Shown: one piece after another, positions 60,501 through 64,000 of the stretch
Position numbering within the stretch: position 1 is the stretch's first letter
Layout: every line of letters begins with the position of its first letter
Assembly (NCBI RefSeq): GCF_963662255.1
Contig: NC_085046.1
Span: forward strand, 49,181,797 to 49,245,796
Origin: Cinclus cinclus
Lineage: Eukaryota; Chordata; Aves; Passeriformes; Cinclidae
DNA: 64,000 nt
Direction: 5' to 3'
Notes under the pieces: generated by a model
What the model was told of the DNA's origin: nothing
Database searches by the model: none
What the model saw: the letters and a program-made list of their open reading frames with translations, nothing else
Translations under genes and position numbers: made by a program

Positions 60501-61549
60501 TCTTCATTTTTAAGGGATCTATTTATAGTAGCCCAAATATGTAAGGTAAATGACAGAACTATCAAGCTAATGCTGACTATGGTCCAGAAAGACCTAGGCA
60601 ATGTTGCTTTATTTACGAAATGCTGTCCACTTCCTTTAGGTGTTGTAGTCAGTACCAAAATAAATGATATTGTCTCCTAGAGCTTGAATTTATTTTCAGT
60701 CTAGCTTGCAGAGAAACCTTTTGCTTACACAGCTGCCAAATTTAAAGCCTCAGAAGGCCAGAAGCTTATAAGCGTAGTAATCCATAATAGTGTTCACCAA
60801 TCTTTTCCCTTTTCATTATTAAAAGAAGAACTCTTGCTTATTTAAGATTTATTGAAAGACTATTCGAGAAGCAGGAGGATACTCTCTAGTTATTTTAAGT
60901 GTTGACTGTCTTGGACATCCTTGGGTATTAATGTTCTTATTGAGGAGGCTGGAGCTGTAATTATGTATGTCTCATGCTAAATATTTTAATTTTGATTGTT
61001 ACTGTCAGAGTATTTATGCACTACCTTACACTGAACTGGTAAATATTTAACGCTTTTAAACCAGAGTGAAACTTTCTCTCATTTTGCCTCTGTCTTAATT
61101 GTGCTATTTTTTTCCTCCTGTCCCTTACCCCAGGTGGGGCTTCATGCTCAGAAGCACATTTCATAAGAAGTATAAGTATATGGTTCAGTAATGATATAAA
61201 TATGTACCAATACTTCGGTAACTGTTCATACCAAGAATGAAACAATTCATAAACGTTTTACTGTAAGGGTTTTCTCAAATCTGGGAAATGCAGAATCTGT
61301 ATCCCTGTGCTGGGTACTTGTACCCTGTTTTGTAATTTTGTACCTTGCACTGAGCAAAACCAACTTTGCTTAAGGTAGCTTATACATGCATTAATTAGAT
61401 AAACATGTCTGCTGTGTTCAATATTAATGTATTTTCCTCAGTTAATGTTTTATGACTCTTCTGTGAACACCTTTAGTCTAACACACTAAGTTTTCTGTAT
61501 TTCTTTTCCTGCTTTTTCAACAAAGAGGATAATTCTGACAAGATGGATG
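6453..61549 (+). CDS. CLASP2: CLASP2, partial gene: internal exons plus two alternative first exons
   Basis: CLASP2 binds microtubules and tubulin through TOG domains. It is recruited to plus ends by EB proteins, suppresses catastrophe and promotes rescue; it also acts at the Golgi, cell cortex and kinetochores. I joined 13 exons between 6453 and 61549. Every intron is GT-AG and the reading frame stays open across all junctions. The shared part (26333 onward) gives 1233 nt, or 411 codons. It begins KSFDDEESVDGNRPSSAAS and runs through the TOG2 domain into the linker motif LQRSRSDIDVNAA. These peptides match mammalian CLASP2 as I recall it and differ from CLASP1, which reads KNFDDEDSVDG at the first position. 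The 5' part of TOG1 and everything after the 24-nt exon are outside the window. Three transcript starts feed the same exon at 26333, so N-terminal isoform choice is encoded here. The gene assignment is firm; the exon list could miss a small cassette exon. Confidence 0.97.
6524..10964 (+). other. CLASP2: CLASP2 intron between alpha exon and CpG-island first exon
   Basis: Ordinary AT-rich intron; I recognise no repeat family or gene in it. A 118-codon frame at 8098-8454 has skewed, low-complexity composition and no recognisable motif, so I treat it as chance. A pure run of 13 G lies at 10771-10783, just upstream of the CpG island. Confidence 0.7.
10771..10783 (+). repeat. Poly-G tract (G13)
   Basis: Thirteen consecutive G bases lie about 200 nt before the CpG island. 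Such tracts are often length-variable and prone to sequencing error. Confidence 0.9.
11115..11160 (+). promoter_or_regulatory. Potential G-quadruplex cluster in the promoter
   Basis: Seven runs of three or more G (11115-11120, 11123-11125, 11128-11131, 11134-11137, 11146-11149, 11152-11155, 11158-11160) are separated by mostly 2-nt loops. This satisfies the usual G3+N1-7 rule several times over on the + strand, 130-175 nt before the start codon. It may lie in the 5' UTR or just upstream of it. Confidence 0.75.
11288..11306 (+). CDS. CLASP2: CLASP2 alternative first coding exon, gamma-type (MAVGD-D)
   Basis: Two adjacent ATGs (11288 and 11291) are followed by GCT GTG GGG GAC G and a consensus donor GTGAGT at 11307. 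The final G plus AC at 26333 makes Asp, giving (M)MAVGDDKSFDDEE; the short mammalian CLASP2 isoform as I recall starts MAMGDDKSFDDEE. The second ATG has the better context (A at -3, G at +4), so MAVGDD is the likelier start. An in-frame TGA at 11228 limits any upstream extension. The exon sits inside the CpG island. The resulting protein lacks TOG1 and has no membrane motif. The 5' UTR start is undetermined. Confidence 0.87.
16349..16384. repeat. 19-bp tandem duplication
   Basis: The 17-bp unit GTTTTTGTTTAAAATTT occurs at 16349-16365 and again at 16368-16384, separated by CT. It is a simple local duplication with period 19. Confidence 0.9.
16590..17115 (+). mobile_element. CR1 LINE, 3'-end copy, internally deleted
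   Basis: CR1 text begins near 'tgcagcccaaaaacccag' and continues with 'gggctgcatcaaaagcagtg', 'agcagggcaagggaggtgat', 'gctgagagaattgggagtgt', 'ggaaagctggagagggacat', 'aacctggtctagtgaagg' and the terminal 'attctgtgattctatg' ending at 17115. Between about 16685 and 16700 the usual stretch about the first assessable parties of the element ('ctctgctcttgtgagacccc' type) is missing, so the copy has an internal deletion. It is in + orientation and has no intact coding frame. Confidence 0.92.
24620..24633. promoter_or_regulatory. Candidate RFX X-box
   Basis: GTTTCCATGGCAAC is a near-palindrome matching the RFX consensus GTNRCC-N(0-3)-RGYAAC. The right half is perfect, the left half has one mismatch and the spacer is 2 bp. 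It lies about 1.17 kb upstream of the beta-type first exon. It is motif evidence only. Confidence 0.4.
25500..25798 (+). promoter_or_regulatory. CLASP2: Probable alternative promoter / 5' UTR of the beta-type transcript
   Basis: Immediately upstream of the MRRLICKRICDY exon are an octamer ATTTGCAT (25542-25549), a CRE-like TGATGTCA (25592-25599, one base off TGACGTCA) and an inverted CCAAT box ATTGG (25611-25615) followed by TTGCGCAG. The region is modestly GC-richer than its surroundings but is not a CpG island, unlike the promoter at 11 kb. An in-frame TGA at 25781 lies 18 nt before the start codon. Promoter activity is inferred from the alternative first exon; the transcription start is unknown. 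Confidence 0.5.
25799..25832 (+). CDS. CLASP2: CLASP2 alternative first coding exon, beta-type (MRRLICKRICD-Y)
   Basis: ATG at 25799 opens MRRLICKRICD. The last base T joins AC at 26333 to give Tyr, and the donor is GTAAGT at 25833. The resulting MRRLICKRICDYKSFDDEE is identical to the mammalian CLASP2 N terminus as I recall it, described as a palmitoylation motif of the GAP-43 kind. The Cys residues are at positions 6 and 10 with basic residues around them. The motif would tether the protein to membranes. A TGA 18 nt upstream in frame fixes this ATG as the start; it has a purine (G) at -3. In mammals this isoform is enriched in brain, so neural use of this start is expected but not shown by the sequence. 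Confidence 0.95.
25833..26332 (+). other. CLASP2: CLASP2 intron, beta first exon to common exon
   Basis: 500-nt intron, ending in the pyrimidine-rich acceptor 'gtctttttctag'. Nothing else is recognised in it. All three alternative 5' exons use this acceptor. Confidence 0.9.
26333..26479 (+). CDS. CLASP2: CLASP2 common exon: N-terminal Ser/Pro linker
   Basis: This 147-nt, phase 1-1 exon encodes (D/Y)KSFDDEESVDGNRPSSAAS, AFKVPAPKKPGNPSNSARRP and GSASGPKVGG. The donor is GTAATG at 26480. The peptide is nearly identical to mammalian CLASP2, with changes such as PKKPGNPSNSARRP where human has PKTSGNPANSARKP. It is the disordered Ser/Pro/Lys-rich segment between the alternative N termini and TOG2. 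This is the point where alpha-, beta- and gamma-type transcripts merge. Confidence 0.97.
32023..32040. repeat. AT microsatellite with TG/CA flank
   Basis: There are 18 bases of alternating A and T, followed by GTGTATGTATACACAC-type alternating purine-pyrimidine sequence to about 32067. Confidence 0.9.
39813..40337 (-). other. Unexplained 174-codon open frame in an intron
   Basis: This is the longest open frame outside the CpG island, on the strand opposite CLASP2. The translation contains NLVANLLDLNTAVQNKISHI and CISNAISHNCQWQPVEKEEI. I recognise no domain, signal peptide or family. Local base composition is richer in G+C than the surrounding intron, which lowers stop density, so chance is possible. 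Other readings are a decayed retroelement or an old retrocopy. I would not annotate it as a gene on present evidence. Confidence 0.15.
41624..41703 (+). CDS. CLASP2: CLASP2 exon: start of the TOG2 region
   Basis: This 80-nt exon (phase 1 in, 0 out) follows 'tttatttag' and precedes GTAAGA. It encodes (G)SSKEGGAGAVDEDDFIKAF and TDVPTVQ, corresponding to residues about 61-87 of the beta-type protein. Human has ASKEGGAGAVDEDDFIKAF then TDVPSIQ. The acidic DEDDFIKAF stretch leads directly into the first helix of TOG2. Confidence 0.97.
41704..46942 (+). other. CLASP2: CLASP2 intron (5.2 kb)
   Basis: AT-rich intron without recognised genes or transposons. It contains a 9-bp-stem hairpin with an adjoining direct repeat at 43511-43543 and an 11-T run near 43079. 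Open frames seen here are short and unsupported. Confidence 0.75.
43511..43543. repeat. Direct repeat plus hairpin (ACATACCCA)
   Basis: ACATACCCAT occurs twice in tandem (43511-43530). The second copy pairs perfectly over 9 bp with TGGGTATGT (43535-43543) across a 5-nt loop. Confidence 0.85.
46943..47035 (+). CDS. CLASP2: CLASP2 exon: TOG2 HEAT repeat A
   Basis: This 93-nt, phase 0-0 exon follows 'atatttcag', with donor GTAAAC. Its 31 codons read IYSSRELEETLNKIREILSD and DKHDWDQRTNA (beta residues about 88-118). The DW-x-x-R arrangement (Trp112, Arg115) is the signature of the first HEAT repeat of TOG domains, where the Trp contacts tubulin. Human reads QRANA where this sequence reads QRTNA. 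Confidence 0.97.
47036..47662 (+). other. CLASP2: CLASP2 intron (627 nt)
   Basis: Short AT-rich intron ending in 'taatttttttag'. Nothing else is recognised in it. The open frame across the preceding exon that runs on to 47176 is read-through into this intron, not coding. Confidence 0.9.
47663..47808 (+). CDS. CLASP2: CLASP2 exon: TOG2 HEAT repeat B
   Basis: This 146-nt exon (phase 0 in, 2 out), donor GTAAGT, encodes LKKVRSLLVAGAAQYDGFFQ, HLRLLDGAFKLSAKDLRSQ and VVREACITVA. Human differs at only a few positions (KKIRSLL, YDCFFQ, DGALKLS). DLRSQVVREAC is the typical second-helix pattern of a TOG HEAT repeat. Confidence 0.98.
47809..49307 (+). other. CLASP2: CLASP2 intron (1.5 kb) with a CR1 fragment
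   Basis: The intron contains an inverted CR1 3' fragment at 48232-48385. The rest is AT-rich with no recognised feature. It ends with the acceptor 'ttcacttaacag'. Confidence 0.85.
48232..48385 (-). mobile_element. CR1 LINE, 3'-end fragment, inverted
   Basis: The + strand shows the reverse complement of the CR1 3' end: 'ggaatcatggaatggttttg', 'ggttggaagggaccttaaag', 'atcatctagttccaaccca' and 'agccttgaacacttccaggg'. The octamer-type tail is at the left, so the element is on the minus strand, opposite to CLASP2. Similarity fades after about 48376; the right boundary is approximate. Confidence 0.93.
49308..49443 (+). CDS. CLASP2: CLASP2 exon: TOG2 HEAT repeat C
   Basis: This 136-nt exon (phase 2 in, 0 out), donor GTAGGT at 49444, encodes (A)HLSTVLGNKFDHGAEAIVP, TLFNLVPNSAKVMATSGC and AAIRFIIR. 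It matches mammalian CLASP2 residue for residue as far as I recall. An apparent start upstream of the acceptor is intronic. Confidence 0.98.
49444..52573 (+). other. CLASP2: CLASP2 intron (3.1 kb)
   Basis: AT-rich intron with an AT microsatellite at 49566-49588 followed by degenerate AT/GT repeats to about 49619. No gene or transposon is recognised. Confidence 0.85.
49566..49588. repeat. AT microsatellite
   Basis: There are 23 bases of alternating A and T, with further imperfect TATA/TATG repeats to about 49619, 120 nt after the exon donor. Confidence 0.92.
52574..52644 (+). CDS. CLASP2: CLASP2 exon: TOG2 HEAT repeat D
   Basis: This 71-nt exon (phase 0 in, 2 out) after 'tttttttgtcag', donor GTGAGT at 52645, encodes HTHVPRLIPLITSNCTSKS and VAVR(R). 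Human has SVPVRR where this reads SVAVRR. The position corresponds to beta residues about 213-236. Confidence 0.97.
52645..54142 (+). other. CLASP2: CLASP2 intron (1.5 kb)
   Basis: AT-rich intron with no feature recognised. An 82-codon minus-strand frame near 53157-53405 has no recognisable product. Confidence 0.85.
54143..54202 (+). CDS. CLASP2: CLASP2 exon: TOG2, SFEFLDLLLQEW helix
   Basis: This 60-nt, phase 2-2 exon after 'tgtttttag', donor GTATGG, encodes (R)RSFEFLDLLLQEWQTHSLE and two bases of Arg. It is identical to the mammalian segment. RRSFEFLDLLLQEW is a conserved helix of HEAT repeat D. Confidence 0.97.
54203..55327 (+). other. CLASP2: CLASP2 intron (1.1 kb)
   Basis: The intron contains a 9-bp inverted repeat (AAACTTGTT / AACAAGTTT, 54860-54883, 6-nt loop). 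An 89-codon + frame at 54298-54567 has no recognisable product. Nothing else is seen. Confidence 0.85.
55328..55405 (+). CDS. CLASP2: CLASP2 exon: TOG2 HEAT repeat E
   Basis: This 78-nt, phase 2-2 exon after 'gtcttttttctag', donor GTGAGT, encodes HAAVLVETIKKGIHDADAEA and RVEAR(K). It is identical to mammalian CLASP2 as I recall. The DADAEARVEARK pattern is the tubulin-facing loop region of a late TOG HEAT repeat. Confidence 0.98.
55406..55973 (+). other. CLASP2: CLASP2 intron (568 nt)
   Basis: Short intron with acceptor 'ttctttcttgcag'. An open frame starting at 55852 runs through the acceptor into the next exon; its first 40 codons are intronic. Confidence 0.9.
55974..56141 (+). CDS. CLASP2: CLASP2 exon: last TOG2 helices and Ser-rich linker
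   Basis: This 168-nt, phase 2-2 exon, donor GTAAGG at 56142, encodes AYLGLRNHFPSEAETLYNSL, EPPYQRSLQTYLKNSGSIAS and LPQSDRSSSSSQESL. It completes TOG2 (human TYMGLRNHFPGEAETLYNSL). It then enters the low-complexity Ser-rich linker where phosphorylation and partner binding occur in mammalian CLASPs. Confidence 0.98.
56142..56857 (+). other. CLASP2: CLASP2 intron (716 nt)
   Basis: AT-rich intron ending 'gtacttttttcag'. No other feature is recognised. Confidence 0.9.
56858..56913 (+). CDS. CLASP2: CLASP2 exon: linker (RPLSSKWSAASSASLAGR)
   Basis: This 56-nt exon (phase 2 in, 1 out), donor GTAAGG at 56914, encodes (N)RPLSSKWSAASSASLAGR. Human has RPFSSKWSTANPSTVAGR, so the core RP-SSKW-AGR is kept while the middle has diverged, as expected for a disordered linker. 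Confidence 0.95.
56914..58057 (+). other. CLASP2: CLASP2 intron (1.1 kb)
   Basis: AT-rich intron with a TAAA microsatellite at 57293-57312. It ends in an unusually C-rich tract ('ccccccctcccccgcaccc') and the acceptor 'ttttctggtag'. No gene is seen. Confidence 0.88.
57293..57312. repeat. (TAAA)n microsatellite
   Basis: Five tandem TAAA units form about 20 bases. Confidence 0.9.
58058..58231 (+). CDS. CLASP2: CLASP2 exon: Ser/Arg-rich linker (LQRSRSDIDVNAA)
   Basis: This 174-nt, phase 1-1 exon, donor GTAAGG at 58232, encodes (V)SGSGSKGIPSPGTLQRSRS, DIDVNAATGAKARHAAGQ and TARAGRLSAAGLPPGSYASL. LQRSRSDIDVNAA is the conserved CLASP core of this segment. The flanks differ from human (SKASSLPGSLQ before; GRLGAGALNAGSYASL after). 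The exon is strikingly GC- and CpG-rich compared with the introns and neighbouring TOG exons. SKGIP here is not an SxIP EB-binding motif; the known ones lie further downstream, outside the window. Its symmetric phase would let it be skipped without a frameshift. Confidence 0.97.
58232..61525 (+). other. CLASP2: CLASP2 intron (3.3 kb) with a CR1 fragment
   Basis: The intron contains a CR1 3' end at 59398-59576. Just before it, at about 59330-59397, is a GC-rich stretch that may be a more diverged part of the same insertion. The rest is AT-rich with no recognised feature. Confidence 0.85.
59398..59576 (+). mobile_element. CR1 LINE, 3'-end fragment
   Basis: The copy shows 'aaggaaattgtggatgtccc', 'atccctaactgtgttcaaca', 'aggctggatcaagcttggag', 'gggggttggaacttggttat', 'ctttaggatcccttccaact' and the terminal 'accattctataattctgga'. 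Orientation is +, the same as CLASP2. It is severely 5'-truncated and non-coding. Confidence 0.92.
61526..61549 (+). CDS. CLASP2: CLASP2 24-nt microexon (EDNSDKMD)
   Basis: AG GAT AAT TCT GAC AAG ATG GAT G lies between the acceptor 'ttttcaacaaag' and the donor GTAAGA at 61550. With the preceding G it reads EDNSDKMD and ends in the first base of Gly; human has EDTSDKLDG after SYASL, so placement and phase (1-1) agree. At 24 nt it is a microexon that can be included or skipped without changing frame. A TGC-containing pyrimidine tract ('cctgctttttcaa') sits right before the acceptor, as seen at SRRM4-dependent neuronal microexons. Regulation is inferred, not shown. Confidence 0.92.
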
Positions 61550-64000
61550 GTAAGAAATTATTTAGACTGTCCTCTAATTCTATTAACTATCTAATAAAGT
61601 GTCTTTTATGTAAAAGTATTGATGTTTAATATATTTGTCTGTTCATTAACAAAATACTATGCTGTCCCATTAACTCCTGTATAATCTAGATGTCTTATAT
61701 GTGTTATTGCTGTATTTGTCAATTTTATGAATGTTTGATCTGTATCAGCAATGTTATCAGAAATCTGACATTACCCCTCTTTTTTAAAAGAAGCTCTGTT
61801 AATTACAGAGCAGTTTAGTAATTGTTAAATGCTGATTTTAACTAGTTAAATATATGCTTTTAAAATTAATCTACTTCCAGTAAAGTCAATTTTTTTGACT
61901 TATCAGAACAGTAGTGGGAGAGCAGAAGATGCTTTACCACATAAATATAAAAAAAGCAAAAACAAAAAAACTCTAGCCTTACTGCATAATTTTAAGTGCC
62001 TGTAAATTCTGCAGTACATTGTAACTGTATTAAACATTTGTGAAGAAGACCTACCTGTTAAAATAGCTTACCAAGTATTCCACCTAAGTTTTAGCACTTG
62101 CTTTTTCTTAATTCACTCCGTTACAAGCACATGGAGGGACTACAAAGCAGTTGAGCATCAAGCTTCTTGTAGCAATTGTTTTAGGTGTGTGCAAATAATA
62201 CTTCACATATAATAAAGTGACAGTCCCAGCCTGCTGCTTGGTGATTGCAGTTCTAATTTATTGCTTGGGAGAACTTAATGAGCACTTAACAAGTTTGCTG
62301 CTTATTTAATATTTTGTGTCACATTTATTAACTGTGCATGTTTGGAAGAATGAGTAGATCATTGGAAGCAAATGTATCTCATAGAAATTAAAATAGTAAG
62401 AAGGTAGATTTCTAAACCAGAATCTTGAATACAAAACACAGATACTTCTTGAAAGAATTGGAGCTGGTTTTGAGCACTGAAGATATCAAGACTAGTTTAA
62501 TAAATGAGGAGTGTTTCTACAGGATAGTAGAGTCTGTATTGCTTATTTCCATGTTACATTTCCTTAGGCTACATATAGTAGCCCTTGTGTATAGCTGTTA
62601 TTTATAGCAAATCTTGAGCTTTGGATATTGTCACCAGAAATAAAGGTTCTTAGGTCCATGTAGGCATAAGAAACATGGCCTTTTCTTTTTCTTTTGTTCT
62701 GACCCGAAGTCACAGCTAATGATATGATGCACATTTCTGTTTAAAATCAGCAAGACAAATGCTCTACAATTGATCAGAGTATCTCTACATATGATCTGCA
62801 AGATGGAATGAAAACATAAAAAAACATAGTTCCAATCTAACCACCACCAGGACGAGCTAACCATTTTTTGTTTTCCCACTAATCTTGTCCACATATTTTT
62901 TATCACTTTTTTTGTTAGCACCTTGTGATATTCCATTATTGATTACTGTAGGGGAACAAACTCCATAGAACTGATTTCATGAGAGCAAAGAGAAACAGAA
63001 CCACCCCTTTTAGGAGCAGCTGTCGTCTGTTAACCTGTCTTAGGTGTTGCGTAGAATCTGCCTTCCATGATCAAGCTCTGCAAGACTGTTAGATTTGGAG
63101 GGGTAGCTCAGGGTTTTGGAAGGGTTTGGTTTTTTTGGCTTTGAGTTTTTGCAAACTGGCAAATTTGATCTGGAAAACTTTGAGGCACTCCTACATACGT
63201 ATTACTGTAACTGATTTTATGAAGAAGCATTGAAATATACACTGAACTAATTTCTTAGAGGGAGTTTTTAAAAATAGTTCAGTGAAGATACTGTTACATG
63301 AGAGAACTTTCCCAGCAAATCTGACTAAGTTCAGGCTAGCCAAAGACACTAACAGATGTTTTCATCATTGTAGTTCTCTTATAAGGCAGAAATGGTAGAG
63401 AGTGAATATAAAAATGGAAGTACCCTTTGGATTTTTAGGGGGATTTAACATTATCATTAATACTGTATATTTTTTTCCATAATAAGATCTGTTTCAAAGG
63501 AACTTAAAAGAAGGACTGCCAGTGACACAGGGTCCCATCAGTTCCTAGGTACTGATGGGAGAAAGGCTTGTGTGACTCTCACATTGTCAAAAATGAAGCC
63601 TTTTTAAGCTCAGCATACTTGTCCAAGTTAATCTGATTTCAGCAAGCTCGTATTCCTTCCATGTTGTTGAGCAAGATTTGGTCTTGTGCATATGTATCTT
63701 CAGAGTAATCACAGGCTTAATACAGAGAAATCCTCCTTGCTGACAGTTCCTATTAAATTAACACTGTCCAGTGTGGGAAACACTGTCTCTGTATTTTTCT
63801 CTGAGGTTATGTATAGTAGTATGTTTCATATTTTCAGAAGATCTTGCATTGCAGTATTTTTTTAATGTCCGTTTTGATCTGTATTGTTGACTGATTTCAT
63901 GGATGTAATTTTTTTCTGTTGAATTTCTTGTGGTTTGGATGCAGTGATGTGCATTGTGTTCTTGTAAATTGCTATCAGTGTAGTATAGATATTTTCTTGA
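61550..64000 (+). other. CLASP2: CLASP2 intron, continuing past the right edge
   Basis: More than 2.4 kb of AT-rich intron. I looked for the next CLASP2 peptide (TASEDGRVRAK) and did not find it, so the next exon lies outside the window. No repeat family, RNA gene or other gene is recognised. Confidence 0.8.

Noticed and set aside
1..64000. CRISPR arrays, operons, integrated prophage or other prokaryote-type systems
   Set aside because: The window is an intron-rich vertebrate gene. No regularly spaced repeats, gene clusters or phage genes are present.

Overview
The window is vertebrate nuclear DNA, almost certainly from a bird. It is AT-rich and intron-dominated. It carries several 3'-end fragments of CR1 non-LTR retrotransposons, with the 8-bp ATTCTATG-type tail and the family's characteristic 3' text. 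No SINEs typical of mammals are visible. A non-avian reptile is possible but less likely. The species cannot be fixed from the sequence.

The only gene I can support is CLASP2 (cytoplasmic linker associated protein 2), a microtubule plus-end tracking and rescue factor. It lies on the + strand and extends past both edges. I traced 13 internal coding exons (71, 147, 80, 93, 146, 136, 71, 60, 78, 168, 56, 174 and 24 nt), all with GT-AG introns and matching phases. I also found two alternative first coding exons. The identification rests on near-identity to mammalian CLASP2 peptides as I remember them.

Layout: 1-6452 is intron with a CR1 3' end, a 24-bp perfect palindrome and a (TA)29 microsatellite. 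6453-6523 is the last exon specific to the long (alpha) isoform, encoding the end of the first TOG region. 10965-11475 is a CpG island whose coding part, reading MMAVGD(D) or MAVGD(D), ends at 11306. 25500-25832 is a second alternative start encoding MRRLICKRICD(Y), a Cys-containing palmitoylation-type N terminus. All three 5' ends stop in the same phase and splice to the common exon at 26333-26479. A 15-kb intron follows. The exons from 41624 to about 56141 then encode the TOG2 HEAT-repeat domain, and 56858-61549 encodes the start of the Ser/Arg-rich linker, ending in a 24-nt microexon. The SxIP motifs, TOG3 and the C-terminal domain lie beyond the right edge.

The window is best read as the isoform-choice region of CLASP2. 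Promoter choice decides whether the protein has TOG1 (alpha), a membrane-anchoring Cys motif (beta-type) or neither (gamma-type), while the rest of the protein is shared. I found no second protein-coding gene, no tRNA or rRNA, and no CRISPR or prokaryotic system. Most other open frames are chance frames. Three relatively GC-rich intronic blocks (about 20.2-20.7, 28.2-30.25 and 39.8-41.15 kb) hold frames I could not explain.
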